Assembly (NCBI RefSeq): GCF_018614585.1
Contig: NZ_JAGGOI010000015.1
Span: 1 to 64,000 of the forward strand
From: Streptomyces sp. ISL-1
GTDB lineage: Bacteria > Actinomycetota > Actinomycetes > Streptomycetales > Streptomycetaceae
Reading direction: 5' to 3'
Length of the DNA: 64,000 bases
Part shown: positions 50,284 through 61,947 of the stretch, piece by piece
How the letters are laid out: every line of letters begins with the position of its first letter
Numbering within the stretch: position 1 is the first letter of the stretch
Position numbers and translations under genes: made by a program
Notes under the pieces: generated by a model
The model's database searches: none
Told to the model about the DNA's origin: nothing
Seen by the model: only the letters and a program-made list of their open reading frames with translations

Positions 50284-51285
50284 CTAATGGGCATCGGCGA
50301 TGTGCTGCGTACCGATCCGCTTGCGGAAAACCCAGTACGTCCAGCTCTGGTAGAGCAGCACCAACGGCGTGGCGACGCCTGCGCACCAGGTCATGATCTT
50401 CAAGGTGTACGGACTCGACGAGGCGTTGGTGACCGTGAGGTTCCATTCCTCATTGAGCGAGGACGGCATGACGTTGGGGAAGAGCGTCAGGAACAGCATC
50501 GCGACAACGGCCGTGATCGCCACGCCTGACAGCGCGAACGACCAGCCTTCACGGCCCGCCTTAATCGCCACAACAGCCCCGACCAGGGCCACAACAGCGA
50601 CAATCATCGCGACCAGACTGCTGCCGTCACCGTGGGAGAGCTGGGTCCAGGTAAGGAAGCCGAGATCCAGCGCGGCGGTGATCAGCCCCAGCGTCAGCGC
50701 CAGAGCGCGGGCCCGCATCCGCATGTCCCCCACTGTCTTCAGCGCGGCGAACACCGCACCGTGGAAGGTGAACAGGGTCAGCGTGACCAGCCCACCCAGG
50801 ATCGCGTACGGGTTGAGCAAATCGAAGAGGTTGCCTACGTACTCCTTCTGCCCGTCGATCTTCACGCCGCGCACGATGTTGCCGAAGGCGACCCCCCACA
50901 TCACAGCCGGCACGAGCGAAGTCCAGAAGATCGCGTGCTCCCAGTTTGTCTGCCACCGCTCCTCTTCCCGCTTGTGCCGGTACTCGAAGGCGACTCCGCG
51001 CACGATCAGGCAGACCAGGATGAGCAGCAGCGGCAGATAGAAGCCGGAGAAGAGAGTGGCGTACCACTCGGGGAAGGCGGCGAAGGTCGCGCCGCCCGCG
51101 GACAGCAGCCACACCTCGTTGCCGTCCCAGACCGGCCCGATGGTGTTGATCAGGACCCGCCGCTCGGCCCGGTCCCGGGCCAGCAGCTTGGTCAGGACAC
51201 CGACTCCGAAGTCGAAGCCCTCGAGGAAGAAGTAGCCGATCCACAGGACGGCGATGAGTACGAACCAGACGTCGTGAAGTTCCAT
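50284..51285 (-). CDS. cydB: cytochrome bd oxidase subunit II
   Basis: 333 aa membrane protein, start MELHDVWFVLIAVLWIGYFF followed by LEGFDFGVGVLT, the CydB signature. Nine helices can be drawn. With CydA it forms the quinol oxidase used at low oxygen. It begins 22 bases after cydA and ends six bases before cydDC. Confidence 0.95.
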   Translation of the reverse strand: MELHDVWFVLIAVLWIGYFFLEGFDFGVGVLTKLLARDRAERRVLINTIGPVWDGNEVWLLSAGGATFAAFPEWYATLFSGFYLPLLLILVCLIVRGVAFEYRHKREEERWQTNWEHAIFWTSLVPAVMWGVAFGNIVRGVKIDGQKEYVGNLFDLLNPYAILGGLVTLTLFTFHGAVFAALKTVGDMRMRARALALTLGLITAALDLGFLTWTQLSHGDGSSLVAMIVAVVALVGAVVAIKAGREGWSFALSGVAITAVVAMLFLTLFPNVMPSSLNEEWNLTVTNASSSPYTLKIMTWCAGVATPLVLLYQSWTYWVFRKRIGTQHIADAH

Positions 51286-51307
51286 GCCTCAGCAGCTCCT
51301 CAGGGCC

Positions 51308-52816
51308 TCAGTACGAGAAGGCCATCGGCCGGTCGGCGTCACGGTCGTCGCCGCCGATCTTGGTGGGCGGGTTGAGGTCGGCCTCGGTGAGCTCGGGCGG
51401 TCCGGCCTTGACGTACTTCACGAGCAGCTTGACCTCGATGACGGCGAGCACCGCGTAGAGCAGGGTGAAGACGATCATCGAAGTGAGCACTTCGCCCTGC
51501 GAGACGCTGGGGGAGACGGCGTCGCGGGTACGCAGCACGCCGTACACGACCCAGGGCTGGCGGCCCATCTCGGTGAAGATCCAGCCCCAGGAGCTGGCGA
51601 TCAGCGGGAAACCCATCGTCCAGAGCGCGAAGATCCAGTACCACTTGGTGAGCCTGGGGTTCAGCACCTTGTTCCTGAAGAGCACCAGATTCGGCACTTC
51701 GTCCTCGCCCGTCCGCAGACCCGGCGGCAGCAGGAACTTCTTGCGGGTGAGCCAGAGCCCGATCAGCCCGATGGCGAGGGACGCCATACCGAAGCCGATC
51801 ATCCAGCGGAATCCCCAGTATGTGACGGGGATATTGGGCCGGTAGTCGCCGGGCCCGAACCTCTCCTGCTCCGACTTGTTGACGTCGTTGATGCCTGGGA
51901 CATACGACTCGAAGTCGTCGTTGGCCAGGAAGGACAGCAGTCCCGGGATCTCTATGGCGACCTTGTTGTGGCCCTTTTCGACGTCGCCGTACGCGAAGAC
52001 CGAGAAGGGGGCGGGCGCTTCGCCGTCCCACAGTGCCTCGGCGGCTGCCATCTTCATCGGCTGCTGCTTGAACATGACCTTGCCGAGCAGGTCACCGCTG
52101 ACCGCGGTGAGCAACCCGGCGACCACCACGGTTATCAGACCGAGCCGCAGTGAGGTGCGCATCACCGGGATGTGCTTCTTGCGCGCCAGATGGAAGGCGG
52201 CGATACCGACCATGAAGGCACCGCCGACGAGGAAGGCGGCCGTCATGGTGTGGAAGAACTGCGTGAGCGCGGTGTTCTGGGTCAGCACGTGCCAGAAGTC
52301 TGTGAGTTCTGCCCGCCCGCGCTCTTCGTTGATCCGGTAACCGACGGGGTGCTGCATCCAGGAGTTGGCGGCCAGGATGAAGTACGCGGAGAGGATGGTG
52401 CCGATCGACACCATCCATATGCAGGCCAGATGGATCTTCTTCGGGAGCTTGTCCCAGCCGAAGATCCACAGTCCGATGAAGGTGGACTCGAAGAAGAACG
52501 CGATCAGTGCCTCGAAGGCGAGCGGGGCACCGAAGACGTCACCGACGAAGCGCGAGTAGTCGGACCAGTTCATCCCGAACTGGAACTCCTGGACGATGCC
52601 GGTGACGACACCCATGGCGATGTTGATCAGGAACAGTTTGCCCCAGAACTTCGTGGCCCTGAGGTACTTCTCCTTCCCCGTCCGCACCCAGGCGGTCTCC
52701 AGGCCGGCTGTGAGCGCGGCGAGCGAGATCGTCAGCGGGACGAAGAGGAAGTGGTAGACGGTGGTGATGCCGAACTGCCATCGCGCCAAGGTCTCCGGCG
52801 CCAGAGCTAGGTCCAC
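51308..52816 (-). CDS. cydA: cytochrome bd oxidase subunit I
   Basis: 502 aa, nine-helix quinol oxidase subunit. It starts MDLALAPETLARWQFGITTVYHFLFVPL with the heme-ligand His in VYHF, then GVVTGIVQEFQFGMNWSDY and FESTFIGLWIFGWDKLP. The quinol loop is of the short type. AAGGAGAGG ahead of the GTG at 52816 supports the start. Expression should follow redox state through the Rex operator 85 bases upstream. Confidence 0.96.
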   Translation of the reverse strand: MDLALAPETLARWQFGITTVYHFLFVPLTISLAALTAGLETAWVRTGKEKYLRATKFWGKLFLINIAMGVVTGIVQEFQFGMNWSDYSRFVGDVFGAPLAFEALIAFFFESTFIGLWIFGWDKLPKKIHLACIWMVSIGTILSAYFILAANSWMQHPVGYRINEERGRAELTDFWHVLTQNTALTQFFHTMTAAFLVGGAFMVGIAAFHLARKKHIPVMRTSLRLGLITVVVAGLLTAVSGDLLGKVMFKQQPMKMAAAEALWDGEAPAPFSVFAYGDVEKGHNKVAIEIPGLLSFLANDDFESYVPGINDVNKSEQERFGPGDYRPNIPVTYWGFRWMIGFGMASLAIGLIGLWLTRKKFLLPPGLRTGEDEVPNLVLFRNKVLNPRLTKWYWIFALWTMGFPLIASSWGWIFTEMGRQPWVVYGVLRTRDAVSPSVSQGEVLTSMIVFTLLYAVLAVIEVKLLVKYVKAGPPELTEADLNPPTKIGGDDRDADRPMAFSY

Positions 52817-52900
52817 GTCGTCCTCTCCTTACATCGCCATGGTCACAGCGGCGGTTCGCCCCTTTAATCCAGTCGATCTCGGGATGACCAGGGACACGCT

Positions 52901-52916
52901 TGTGAACGCGTTCACA
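52901..52916. promoter_or_regulatory. Rex operator (redox control of cydABCD)
   Basis: TGTGAACGCGTTCACA is a perfect 16-base palindrome and matches the known Streptomyces Rex operator. It is preceded by T and followed by a second half-like tcacattcacaag. It is placed upstream of cydA, where Rex represses at low NADH/NAD. Confidence 0.92.
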
Positions 52917-52990
52917 TTCACAAGCATTATGGCCCATACGAAATCCGAACCTTCGAGCGGGGGGTACCCCTACCGGAGACCTTCGGAGAA

Positions 52991-53029
52991 GGGACCGAGG
53001 GGCGGCGCCCTCGCGCTGCCCTCGGTCCC
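52991..53029 (-). terminator. hairpin terminator after hisC
   Basis: gggaccgaggg and its exact complement form an 11-base stem with a 17-base loop, 12 bases beyond the hisC stop on the minus strand. It insulates hisC from the cyd promoter. Confidence 0.7.
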
Positions 53030-53041
53030 CGCTCCGGCCGG

Positions 53042-54121
53042 CTAGAGGACCTTGCGGAACGCCTCGGCGGTGTGCAGGAAGATGTCGTTGGCCTCGGTCT
53101 CGCCGATGGTGACCCGTACACCCTCACCCGCGAACGGCCGCACCACGACGCCGGCCCGCTCGCAGGCCTCCGCGAAGTCGGCCGTACGGTCGCCGAGTCT
53201 CACCCAGACGAAGTTCGCCTGGGTCTCGGGCACGGTCCAGCCCTGTCGGCAGAGCGTGTCGTACACCCGCGCGCGCTCGCCGATCAGCGAGCCCACCCGG
53301 CCCAGCAGCTCGTCCTCGGCACGCAGCGAGGCGACCGCCGCGTCCTGCGCGATCTGCGTGACGCCGAAGGGGACCGCGGTCTTGCGCAGCGCGGCGGCCA
53401 CCGGCTCATGGGCGACCGCGAAGCCGACCCTCAGCCCGGCCAGGCCGTAGGCCTTGGAGAAGGTACGCAGCACCGCCACATTGGGGCGGTTGCGGTAGAC
53501 CTCAATGCCGTCCGGGACATCGGCGTCGCGGATGAACTCGCGATACGCCTCGTCCAGCACCACCAGCACATCCGACGGCACCCGGTCCAGGAACCGGTCC
53601 AGCTCCGCCCGGCGAACCACCGTGCCGGTCGGGTTGTTGGGGTTGCAGACAAAGATCAGCCGGGTCCGGTCGGTGATCGCGTCGGCCATGGCGTCCAGAT
53701 CGTGCACGTCACCGGCGGTCAGCGGCACCTGCACCGGCTTCGCCCCGCTGATCCGGGTGATGATCGGGTACGCCTCGAAGGAGCGCCAGGCATAGATGAC
53801 CTCGTCGCCCGGGCCCGAAGTGGACTGCAGCAGCGACTGCGCGATGCCCACCGAGCCGGTGCCGGTGGCCAGGTGCGTCACGGGCACCCCGAAGCGGTCG
53901 GCCAGCTCATTCATCAGGCCCGTGCAGGCCATGTCGGGGTAGCGGTTGAAACCCTGCGCCGAGGCGATCACGCTGTCCATCACACCAGGCAGCGGCGGGT
54001 ACGGGTTCTCATTGGACGAAAGCTTGTACGCGACCGGGCCACCTGCAGCGGCGGGCTTGCCCGGCTTGTAAGTGGGAATGCCGTCCAACTCGGCTCGCAG
54101 CTTGGGGCTCGTCTCGCTCAC
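53042..54121 (-). CDS. hisC2: histidinol-phosphate / aromatic aminotransferase
   Basis: 359 aa fold-type I PLP enzyme. Substrate loop [15 protein letters not shown] (~30-45), NPNNPTGT, the PLP-binding Lys in [15 protein letters not shown] (~217), and FVWVRLGD. It stands alone rather than in a his operon, so it may be the second HisC or a phenylalanine aminotransferase. GAGGAGG seven bases ahead fixes the GTG at 54121; the ATG seven codons earlier is unsupported. pheA elsewhere in the window makes phenylpyruvate, a possible substrate. Confidence 0.9.
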   Translation of the reverse strand: MSETSPKLRAELDGIPTYKPGKPAAAGGPVAYKLSSNENPYPPLPGVMDSVIASAQGFNRYPDMACTGLMNELADRFGVPVTHLATGTGSVGIAQSLLQSTSGPGDEVIYAWRSFEAYPIITRISGAKPVQVPLTAGDVHDLDAMADAITDRTRLIFVCNPNNPTGTVVRRAELDRFLDRVPSDVLVVLDEAYREFIRDADVPDGIEVYRNRPNVAVLRTFSKAYGLAGLRVGFAVAHEPVAAALRKTAVPFGVTQIAQDAAVASLRAEDELLGRVGSLIGERARVYDTLCRQGWTVPETQANFVWVRLGDRTADFAEACERAGVVVRPFAGEGVRVTIGETEANDIFLHTAEAFRKVL

Positions 54122-54490
54122 CGCAGGTCCTCCTCGTGCCATCAGTTGCCATCAGTTGCCATCAGCAGCTTCGAATACTTCTCACCTTATGAGGATTCCC
54201 CGCTGCTGCGAACGGCAGCGGCCGGGAAAGGGGGGCGCTCTCTCGGGTAGCGCGCGCCGGTAGCTCACTCCGTGGCGCGCATCGCCCGTAGTAGTGAGTT
54301 GAGACCTCTTCGCAACATCGAACATTCGAGAGGCCTGCATGTCTCCACACCCGAGACGCCATGGAATGATCGCTCAAGTCCCTTGATTTCCAAGGTAGTT
54401 GAGTAGAAACGATCATGCAGAAACGTGCCTGTCAACGGGTGAATATGCGACCGGCTCAACCGCCCACCCGAGCCCTACTATCGGCTCGCC
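54122..54490. other. divergent intergenic region with nested inverted repeats
   Basis: It lies between hisC (minus) and the lacI-family gene (plus). ccatcagttg is repeated in tandem near 54140-54170. Three nested inverted repeats (gatcg/cgatc, ctcaa/ttgag, ccttg/caagg) span 54368-54414 and would give one long hairpin or a composite operator. No gene is seen. Confidence 0.5.
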
Positions 54491-55603
54491 ATGACAGCAG
54501 CAGGGAAGCACCAGGTGAGCCGGACGGAGACATCCCGCCGGGGCAGCAGGCGGAGTCGGGCGGGCATCCGAGACGTGGCCGCCGCGGCCGGAGTCTCCAT
54601 CACGACTGTCTCAGACGCACTCAACGGCAAGGGCCGGCTCCCGGACGCCACCCGCCGCCATGTCCGCGAGGTCGCCGACCGGCTGGGCTACCGGCCCTCC
54701 GCCGCGGCCCGAACGCTCCGTACCGGAAAGTCGGGCTTGATCGGCCTGACCGTGACGACCTACGGGGATGAACCTTTCACCTTCACAGAATTCGCGTACT
54801 TCGCCGAGATGGCGAGAGCGGCGACCTCCGCCGCGCTCGCCCGCGGCTACGCCCTTGTCATTCTCCCCGCCACCTCACGCCATGACGTCTGGTCGAACGT
54901 CGCCCTCGACGGCACCGTCGTCATCGACCCCTCCGACCACGACCCCGTCGTCACCGAACTCGTCCGCCAGGGACTCCCCGTCGTCTCCGACGGCCGCCCG
55001 GCAGGCACGCTCCCGGTCACCGCCTGGGTCGACAACGACCACGAAGCAGCCGTACTCGATCTGCTCGACCATCTCGCCGCCGCCGGCGCCCGCCGGATCG
55101 GCCTGCTCACCGGCACCACCACGGACACCTACACCCGTCTGTCCACAACCGCTTATCTGAACTGGTGCGAGCGCGTGGGCCAGGACCCCGTCTACGAGTC
55201 CTACCCCGCCCACGACCCGTGCGCCGGCGCCGTCGCCGCCGACCGGCTGCTCGCCCGCCCGGACAGGCCCGACGCCGTCTACGGGCTCTTCGACCCCAAC
55301 GGCACCGATCTCCTCGCCGCCGCCCGGCGGTACGGACTGCGAGTCCCCGACGATCTGCTGCTCATCTGCTGCAGTGAGTCGACCGTGTACGCAACCACCG
55401 AGCCGCCCATCACCACGCTCTCGCTCAAACCGCGCAGAATCGGCACGGCGGTCATCCAGCTCCTCATCGACGCGATCGAGGGAATCGACGAAGACCGGCC
55501 GGTCGAGCAGGTGATACCGACCGAGCTGATCATCCGGACGTCCTCGCAGCGCCGCCCTTCGCGGACGACTGTCAGCCCCCCTCGATCCCCTTCGCCGGAC
55601 TAG
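54491..55603 (+). CDS. LacI-family transcriptional regulator
   Basis: 370 aa. A ~25-residue basic N-terminal extension precedes the LacI helix-turn-helix (~25-70): IRDVAAAAGVSITTVSDALN, hinge GYRPSAAARTLRTGKSGLIG. A periplasmic-binding-protein-like effector domain follows (~75-350). It probably autoregulates through the inverted repeats upstream. No sugar-uptake genes are adjacent, so the effector cannot be guessed. Confidence 0.9.
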   Translation: MTAAGKHQVSRTETSRRGSRRSRAGIRDVAAAAGVSITTVSDALNGKGRLPDATRRHVREVADRLGYRPSAAARTLRTGKSGLIGLTVTTYGDEPFTFTEFAYFAEMARAATSAALARGYALVILPATSRHDVWSNVALDGTVVIDPSDHDPVVTELVRQGLPVVSDGRPAGTLPVTAWVDNDHEAAVLDLLDHLAAAGARRIGLLTGTTTDTYTRLSTTAYLNWCERVGQDPVYESYPAHDPCAGAVAADRLLARPDRPDAVYGLFDPNGTDLLAAARRYGLRVPDDLLLICCSESTVYATTEPPITTLSLKPRRIGTAVIQLLIDAIEGIDEDRPVEQVIPTELIIRTSSQRRPSRTTVSPPRSPSPD

Positions 55604-55776
55604 ACCTTCCCAATCAGGACGAAACAACCGGCGAACCAGGGGTGGAACCGGATTCACCACCCCTGGTGCGTCACACAGCGCGGACCTCATTCCTATGATG
55701 GGCGGACGACACCGCGGACCACCCCGACCAGGCTGGGCCGAGTGGTGAACGGCGGCGCGACGGTGTGGAGGGGTCG

Positions 55777-56994
55777 ATGACTCAGGGGGCCGGTCAAGGA
55801 CCCGTGGTGCGGACAGCGACATTGCGCGATTTCCGCGTTCCGCCCTATGCGCAAGTTCCCGTGCAGTCGCGGGTTCCCGCGCACCCGGAAGTCCCCCAGC
55901 ACTCGCAAGTGCCCACGCAGTCGCCGCCGCAGGAGCACGCGCCCGGGCAGACGCAGCTGCCGCCGCAGGAGCACCCGCCCAGACACGAGCAGGTGCCTTC
56001 GCCCGCGCAGCCGGTACAGCAGTCCCCGGAGTCCGCGCACCCCGGCAACGCCGTTCCGGAGGGCGAGACGCCCGACGGCTACACCCCCACCGCGCGCGAT
56101 CTGCCGGTGATCGGCCGCGGCGGTCCGGGCGACACCGTCCAGGTGCAGGTCGATGAGACGCCCGCCCCCGAAGGCCTCGGGCCGCTCTATGTCGTCGGCG
56201 ACGTCCACGGCTATCTCGACGAACTCGTCGAGGCCCTGGCCGAACAGGGCCTCATCGACGCCGACGGCCAGTGGGCGGCGGGCCATGCCCGCCTCTGGTT
56301 CCTCGGCGACTTCACCGACCGCGGCCCCGACGGCATCGGCGTCATCGACCTCGTCATGCGGCTCTCCGCCGAGGCCGCAGCCGCCGGCGGCTACTGCAAG
56401 GCCCTGATGGGCAATCACGAACTGCTGCTGCTCGGTGCCAAACGATTCGGCGACACCCCCGTCAACTCCGGTCCCGGCACCGCCACCTTCAAGGCCGCCT
56501 GGCTGCTCAACGGCGGCCAGAAGACCGACATGGACCGGCTGCAGGACGTCCATCTGCAGTGGATGGCACGTCTCGACGCGGTGATCGAGGAAGACGAGCA
56601 TCTGCTGATGCACTCCGACACCACCGCCTATCTCGACTACGGCGACAGCATCGAGGACGTCAACGACAGCGTCCACGCGATCCTCACCCGCAATGACGCC
56701 GACGAGTGCTGGGACCTGTTCCGCAAGTTCACCAAGCGCTTCGCCTTTCGCGACGACGCGGGCCCCCAGGCCGTACGCGAACTGCTCACCACCTACGGCG
56801 GCCGCCGCATCGTGCACGGCCACAGCCCCATTCCGTATCTGCTGGGCGAAGTGGGCACCGAGGACGGCGAGGACGGCGCGCGCCCGGTCGTCGAGGGTCC
56901 GCATGTGTACGCGGACGGGCTGGCGATCGCCATGGACGGCGGCGTGACCATGGCCGGAAAGCTCCTTGTAGTCCAGCTTCCGCTGCCCAACTGA
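55777..56994 (+). CDS. PPP-family Ser/Thr-type metallophosphatase with Pro/Gln-rich N-terminus
   Basis: 405 aa. Residues ~15-90 are Pro/Gln/Val-rich with repeated VP-x-(H/Q)-x-(E/Q)-VP and PPQEH units. The phosphatase domain has the full metal set: GDVHGY, GDFTDRG, GNHELLLLG, the HSD segment (LLMHSDTTAYLDYG) and HGHSP. It is cytoplasmic, with no signal peptide. GGAGG five bases before the ATG fixes the start. The N-terminal repeats may be a docking tail. Confidence 0.87.
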   Translation: MTQGAGQGPVVRTATLRDFRVPPYAQVPVQSRVPAHPEVPQHSQVPTQSPPQEHAPGQTQLPPQEHPPRHEQVPSPAQPVQQSPESAHPGNAVPEGETPDGYTPTARDLPVIGRGGPGDTVQVQVDETPAPEGLGPLYVVGDVHGYLDELVEALAEQGLIDADGQWAAGHARLWFLGDFTDRGPDGIGVIDLVMRLSAEAAAAGGYCKALMGNHELLLLGAKRFGDTPVNSGPGTATFKAAWLLNGGQKTDMDRLQDVHLQWMARLDAVIEEDEHLLMHSDTTAYLDYGDSIEDVNDSVHAILTRNDADECWDLFRKFTKRFAFRDDAGPQAVRELLTTYGGRRIVHGHSPIPYLLGEVGTEDGEDGARPVVEGPHVYADGLAIAMDGGVTMAGKLLVVQLPLPN

Positions 56995-57147
56995 GCAGAG
57001 CCCGACAGGCGATTTACTCAAACCCCCTGTCACCCCGTGCCGTAACCGCTCTACCATCGGCTTATCCGTAGCAGGCTCTCCTCCGTTTCTGCCCAACCGC
57101 CCGGTCGATGCGGGCAATCCGGCCCTACGGAGCATCGGGGGATGCAC

Positions 57148-57969
57148 ATGAACAGCGCTCCGCACCTGCTGACCGAGGACCGCGCCGAGTACGAGCGCAT
57201 CCTCGACGACGCGCTGCGCAACGCCCATGACCGTCCGGACCTCGCTGCCGTGGGGCAGCGCCTGAACAACGAACAGCTGCGCACAATGGCCCTGAACGCG
57301 ACGGCACTGATCACCACCGCCGCCGCTGCCGAGTACGAGCACTACACGAAGGTCCGCGAGGAGATGCGATCACCCGCGGCCGCCGCCTCCGTGCACAACT
57401 CTGTGCTGTCCCCCGCCATCGGGGAGGCTTCCGAACGCGGCGCGGGGTTCGCCGCCGTCATAGCCGTGCTCGCCCCTGTGCTCGCCGGGACGGCCGCGGT
57501 GATCTTCCTGCTGGTCGGCTACTTCCTGAAGATGCTCAGACCCACGCCGTCGTTCGCGGAGGCCCTGGTGTCCGCGGGCTGGTTCTTCGGGGCTCTGACG
57601 GCAGTCGCCATCCTGGTCGCCGCGATAGGGCTGCTGCTCACCGCCCTGCGCAACGGCGCGACGCAAGTCCCGGCCGAGGAGTCGACGGGCGAGCTGCCGG
57701 ACGAGGTGTCGCGGGCCAAGGAAGCCTGGCGGCACGCCCTGCTGGAGCGCGGGCTGCTGCCCTTCCTGCGGGCAGCGCTGGCGGACCCCAGCGCCGACCC
57801 GGCCTCCGCGGAACCGCCGCGCCATGTGAGCCGTATCCCCAAGGTCGGCTACAGCGGCCCGGACTACTCAAGCCCGAGCGAGGGCTCGACGGCGGGACAG
57901 CGGCCCACCTTCACCAGCCCGGACTTCACCAGCCCGGACTTCGGCGGCCCCGAGCACCAGCCGGAGTGA
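57148..57969 (+). CDS. two-helix membrane protein of unknown function
   Basis: 273 aa. An N-terminal helical region (1-95, including LRTMALNATALITTAAAAEYE) and two membrane helices (~101-129 and ~143-166). A cytoplasmic tail contains SPDFTSPDFGGPEHQ repeats at the end. GGGGG six bases ahead favours ATG 57148 over ATG 57142. No family recognised. Confidence 0.7.
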   Translation: MNSAPHLLTEDRAEYERILDDALRNAHDRPDLAAVGQRLNNEQLRTMALNATALITTAAAAEYEHYTKVREEMRSPAAAASVHNSVLSPAIGEASERGAGFAAVIAVLAPVLAGTAAVIFLLVGYFLKMLRPTPSFAEALVSAGWFFGALTAVAILVAAIGLLLTALRNGATQVPAEESTGELPDEVSRAKEAWRHALLERGLLPFLRAALADPSADPASAEPPRHVSRIPKVGYSGPDYSSPSEGSTAGQRPTFTSPDFTSPDFGGPEHQPE

Positions 57970-58018
57970 TCTCCGGCCGGCGCTCGTGGCTGCAGGTCAG
58001 TTCGCGATCACTCCGCCA

Positions 58019-59953
<1,935 letters not shown>

Positions 59954-60024
59954 GCGTGTGCAAAGGTGGCACCACGCTAGCGTCAATTCTGGCGCGCTGA
60001 ACAGAGGGCCTCGTTCGTTCTTGC

Positions 60025-60036
60025 GATGATCGGTCG
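60025..60036 (+). promoter_or_regulatory. -10 element of leaderless yibE/F mRNA
   Basis: GATGAT-CGGTCG-GTG, six bases between hexamer and start codon, no ribosome site. Confidence 0.35.
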
Positions 60037-61380
60037 GTGACCTACTCGCCGACGCCCTCGCCGCAGACGCCCGAACCCCACGGCCACTCGCACAGCCATG
60101 GGCCCGCCGCGCCTGTCTCGCAGCATCTCCGCAAGATCATCGCCGCGGTGCTGATTCCTTTCGCCACCGCGGTCGTCGTGGGCCTTGTCGTGCTCTGGCC
60201 CGGCGGCGCGCCGGGCCATGAGCGCACCGGTGTCGGTTTCGACCGGCAGACCGAGCAGGGCAAGGTGGTGCAGGTCGAGAAGGTCAACTGCAAGGACGTG
60301 AACGCCGCGCAGGTCCCGCCGACCGGCGACACCTCCACGCCCGAGGGGCGCAAGGCGGTCAATTCCCAGCGGGGCAGCTGCGAGAAGGTGACGATCAGGG
60401 TCACCAGCGGTAAGGACAAGGGCCGTACGTTCACCGAGATCGTCCAGCCGGACGCACCGCGGCAGTTGGACGAGGGCCAGGGCGTGGTGGTGGCGTACGC
60501 CCCCGACGCGCCCCGTGACCTGCAGTACTCCGTGACCGATGTGGACCGTGAGTTCCCGATGGCGCTGCTGGCCGGGCTCTTCGCGCTCGCGGTGGTGCTG
60601 GTGGGACGAATGCGCGGCGTGATGGCGCTGATCGCACTGGCCGTCTCGTTCGCCGTGCTGACGCTCTTCATCCTGCCCGCGATCCTGCAGGGCTCGAATC
60701 CGCTGATCGTCGCGGTGATCGGGGCGAGCGCCATCATGCTGGCCTCGCTCTATCTGTGCCACGGCCTCACCGCCCGCACCTCGGTCGCGGTCCTCGGCAC
60801 GCTGATCTCGCTGCTGCTGACCGGGCTTCTCGGTTCGCTCTTCATCGGCTGGGCGAGCCTGACCGGCAACACCGACGACAACACCGGTCTGATTCACGGT
60901 CTGTATCCGAACATCGATATGAGCGGTCTGCTGCTGGCCGGCGTCATCATCGGCTCGCTCGGCGTGCTCGACGATGTGACGGTGACCCAGACCTCAGCGG
61001 TCTGGGAACTGCGCCAGGCGGACCCGACCATGGGCCCGCGGGCGCTCTACCGGGCCGGGATCAGGATCGGCCGGGACCACATCGCTTCCGTCGTCAACAC
61101 ACTCGTACTGGCTTACGCGGGAGCCGCGTTGCCGCTGCTGCTGCTCTTCTCGATCGCGCAGAGCAGTGTGGGGACGGTGGCCAACAGCGAGCTGGTGGCG
61201 GAGGAGATCGTGCGGACCCTGGTGGGGTCGATCGGACTTGTCGCCTCGGTGCCTGTGACCACTGCACTCGCGGCTCTGGTGGTCTCCGCCGACCGGCCGG
61301 GATCCGCAGCCGCGAACGAATCACCGGCAAGGAGTGCACCGTCGGTGCGGAGCGGCAGGGGCCGCCGCCGCAAGAAGTAG
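60037..61380 (+). CDS. YibE/F family membrane protein
   Basis: 447 aa. A His-rich cytoplasmic start (EPHGHSHSHG) and one N-terminal helix precede an extracellular domain (~60-165) with two Cys. A seven-to-eight-helix YibE/F domain (~170-430) contains SLGVLDDVTVTQTSAVWELR. The family function is unknown; transport is suspected. It is divergent from thiC and convergent with ssgA, the two stops lying 11 bases apart. Confidence 0.9.
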   Translation: MTYSPTPSPQTPEPHGHSHSHGPAAPVSQHLRKIIAAVLIPFATAVVVGLVVLWPGGAPGHERTGVGFDRQTEQGKVVQVEKVNCKDVNAAQVPPTGDTSTPEGRKAVNSQRGSCEKVTIRVTSGKDKGRTFTEIVQPDAPRQLDEGQGVVVAYAPDAPRDLQYSVTDVDREFPMALLAGLFALAVVLVGRMRGVMALIALAVSFAVLTLFILPAILQGSNPLIVAVIGASAIMLASLYLCHGLTARTSVAVLGTLISLLLTGLLGSLFIGWASLTGNTDDNTGLIHGLYPNIDMSGLLLAGVIIGSLGVLDDVTVTQTSAVWELRQADPTMGPRALYRAGIRIGRDHIASVVNTLVLAYAGAALPLLLLFSIAQSSVGTVANSELVAEEIVRTLVGSIGLVASVPVTTALAALVVSADRPGSAAANESPARSAPSVRSGRGRRRKK

Positions 61381-61391
61381 AGGGCAGCGGC

Positions 61392-61826
61392 TCAGCCGGC
61401 GTTCTCCTCGGCGAGGATGCGCCCCAGCGCCGCGTCCAGACTCTCCTCGAAGTCGGCGAGCGTACGCTCCTGCCCCAGCGGCACCAGCTTGTCGGTGCGG
61501 TCGAGGAAGGCCACGAGCGGCGCCGCGCTCACCCGGAACACCGCCCGGTCGGGGCCGACCTGGAGCCGGATGGCGACGTCGGACAGCCCCTGGGGGCCGG
61601 TCGGCGAGATGCGCACATCGCCGTCCCCAATCGGCACATTGATGCCGTCCAGCAGCAGTTCACGCCCGAACGCCCAGGTAACAGGTGCATCGCCGGGAAG
61701 ATGGAAGGTCATCCGCACCGCGTACGGGTCCTCCGTCTCGTACCGGAGCTCGACCGGGATCCGGAAAGCGAGCTCCTCGGAGACAAGGAAACTCATCAGG
61801 ACCTCGGCCTGGACCGACTCGCGCAT
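61392..61826 (-). CDS. ssgA: SsgA, sporulation-specific cell division activator
   Basis: 144 aa SALP-family protein: MRESVQAEVLMSFLVSEELA, then RYETEDPYAVRMTFHLPGD and WAFGRELLLDG, FLDRTDKLVPLGQE. SsgA promotes septum formation and marks sites of growth and division in Streptomyces by guiding SsgB. ATG 61826 has GGGG six bases ahead and lets the N-terminus align with SsgB; ATG 61796 (MSFLV) has its own GAGG and is possible. The activator gene ssgR lies directly upstream on the same strand. Confidence 0.95.
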   Translation of the reverse strand: MRESVQAEVLMSFLVSEELAFRIPVELRYETEDPYAVRMTFHLPGDAPVTWAFGRELLLDGINVPIGDGDVRISPTGPQGLSDVAIRLQVGPDRAVFRVSAAPLVAFLDRTDKLVPLGQERTLADFEESLDAALGRILAEENAG

Positions 61827-61929
61827 CATGTACCCCGCAGTGGATGAAGCAGTGAAAGAACTCAGCTGAAATTCGGCCAGGAATGATCCTCATGGCCTCT
61901 TGACGTAATCCTGCTGCAAGGGCTAGCGG

Positions 61930-61944
61930 ATCACAAGGAGTGAT
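61930..61944. promoter_or_regulatory. palindrome in the ssgR-ssgA gap
   Basis: ATCAC-AAGGA-GTGAT, 5-base arms, 104 bases upstream of the ssgA start and three bases beyond the ssgR stop. A candidate SsgR site or a small hairpin; only position supports it. Confidence 0.3.
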
Positions 61945-61947
61945 TTT

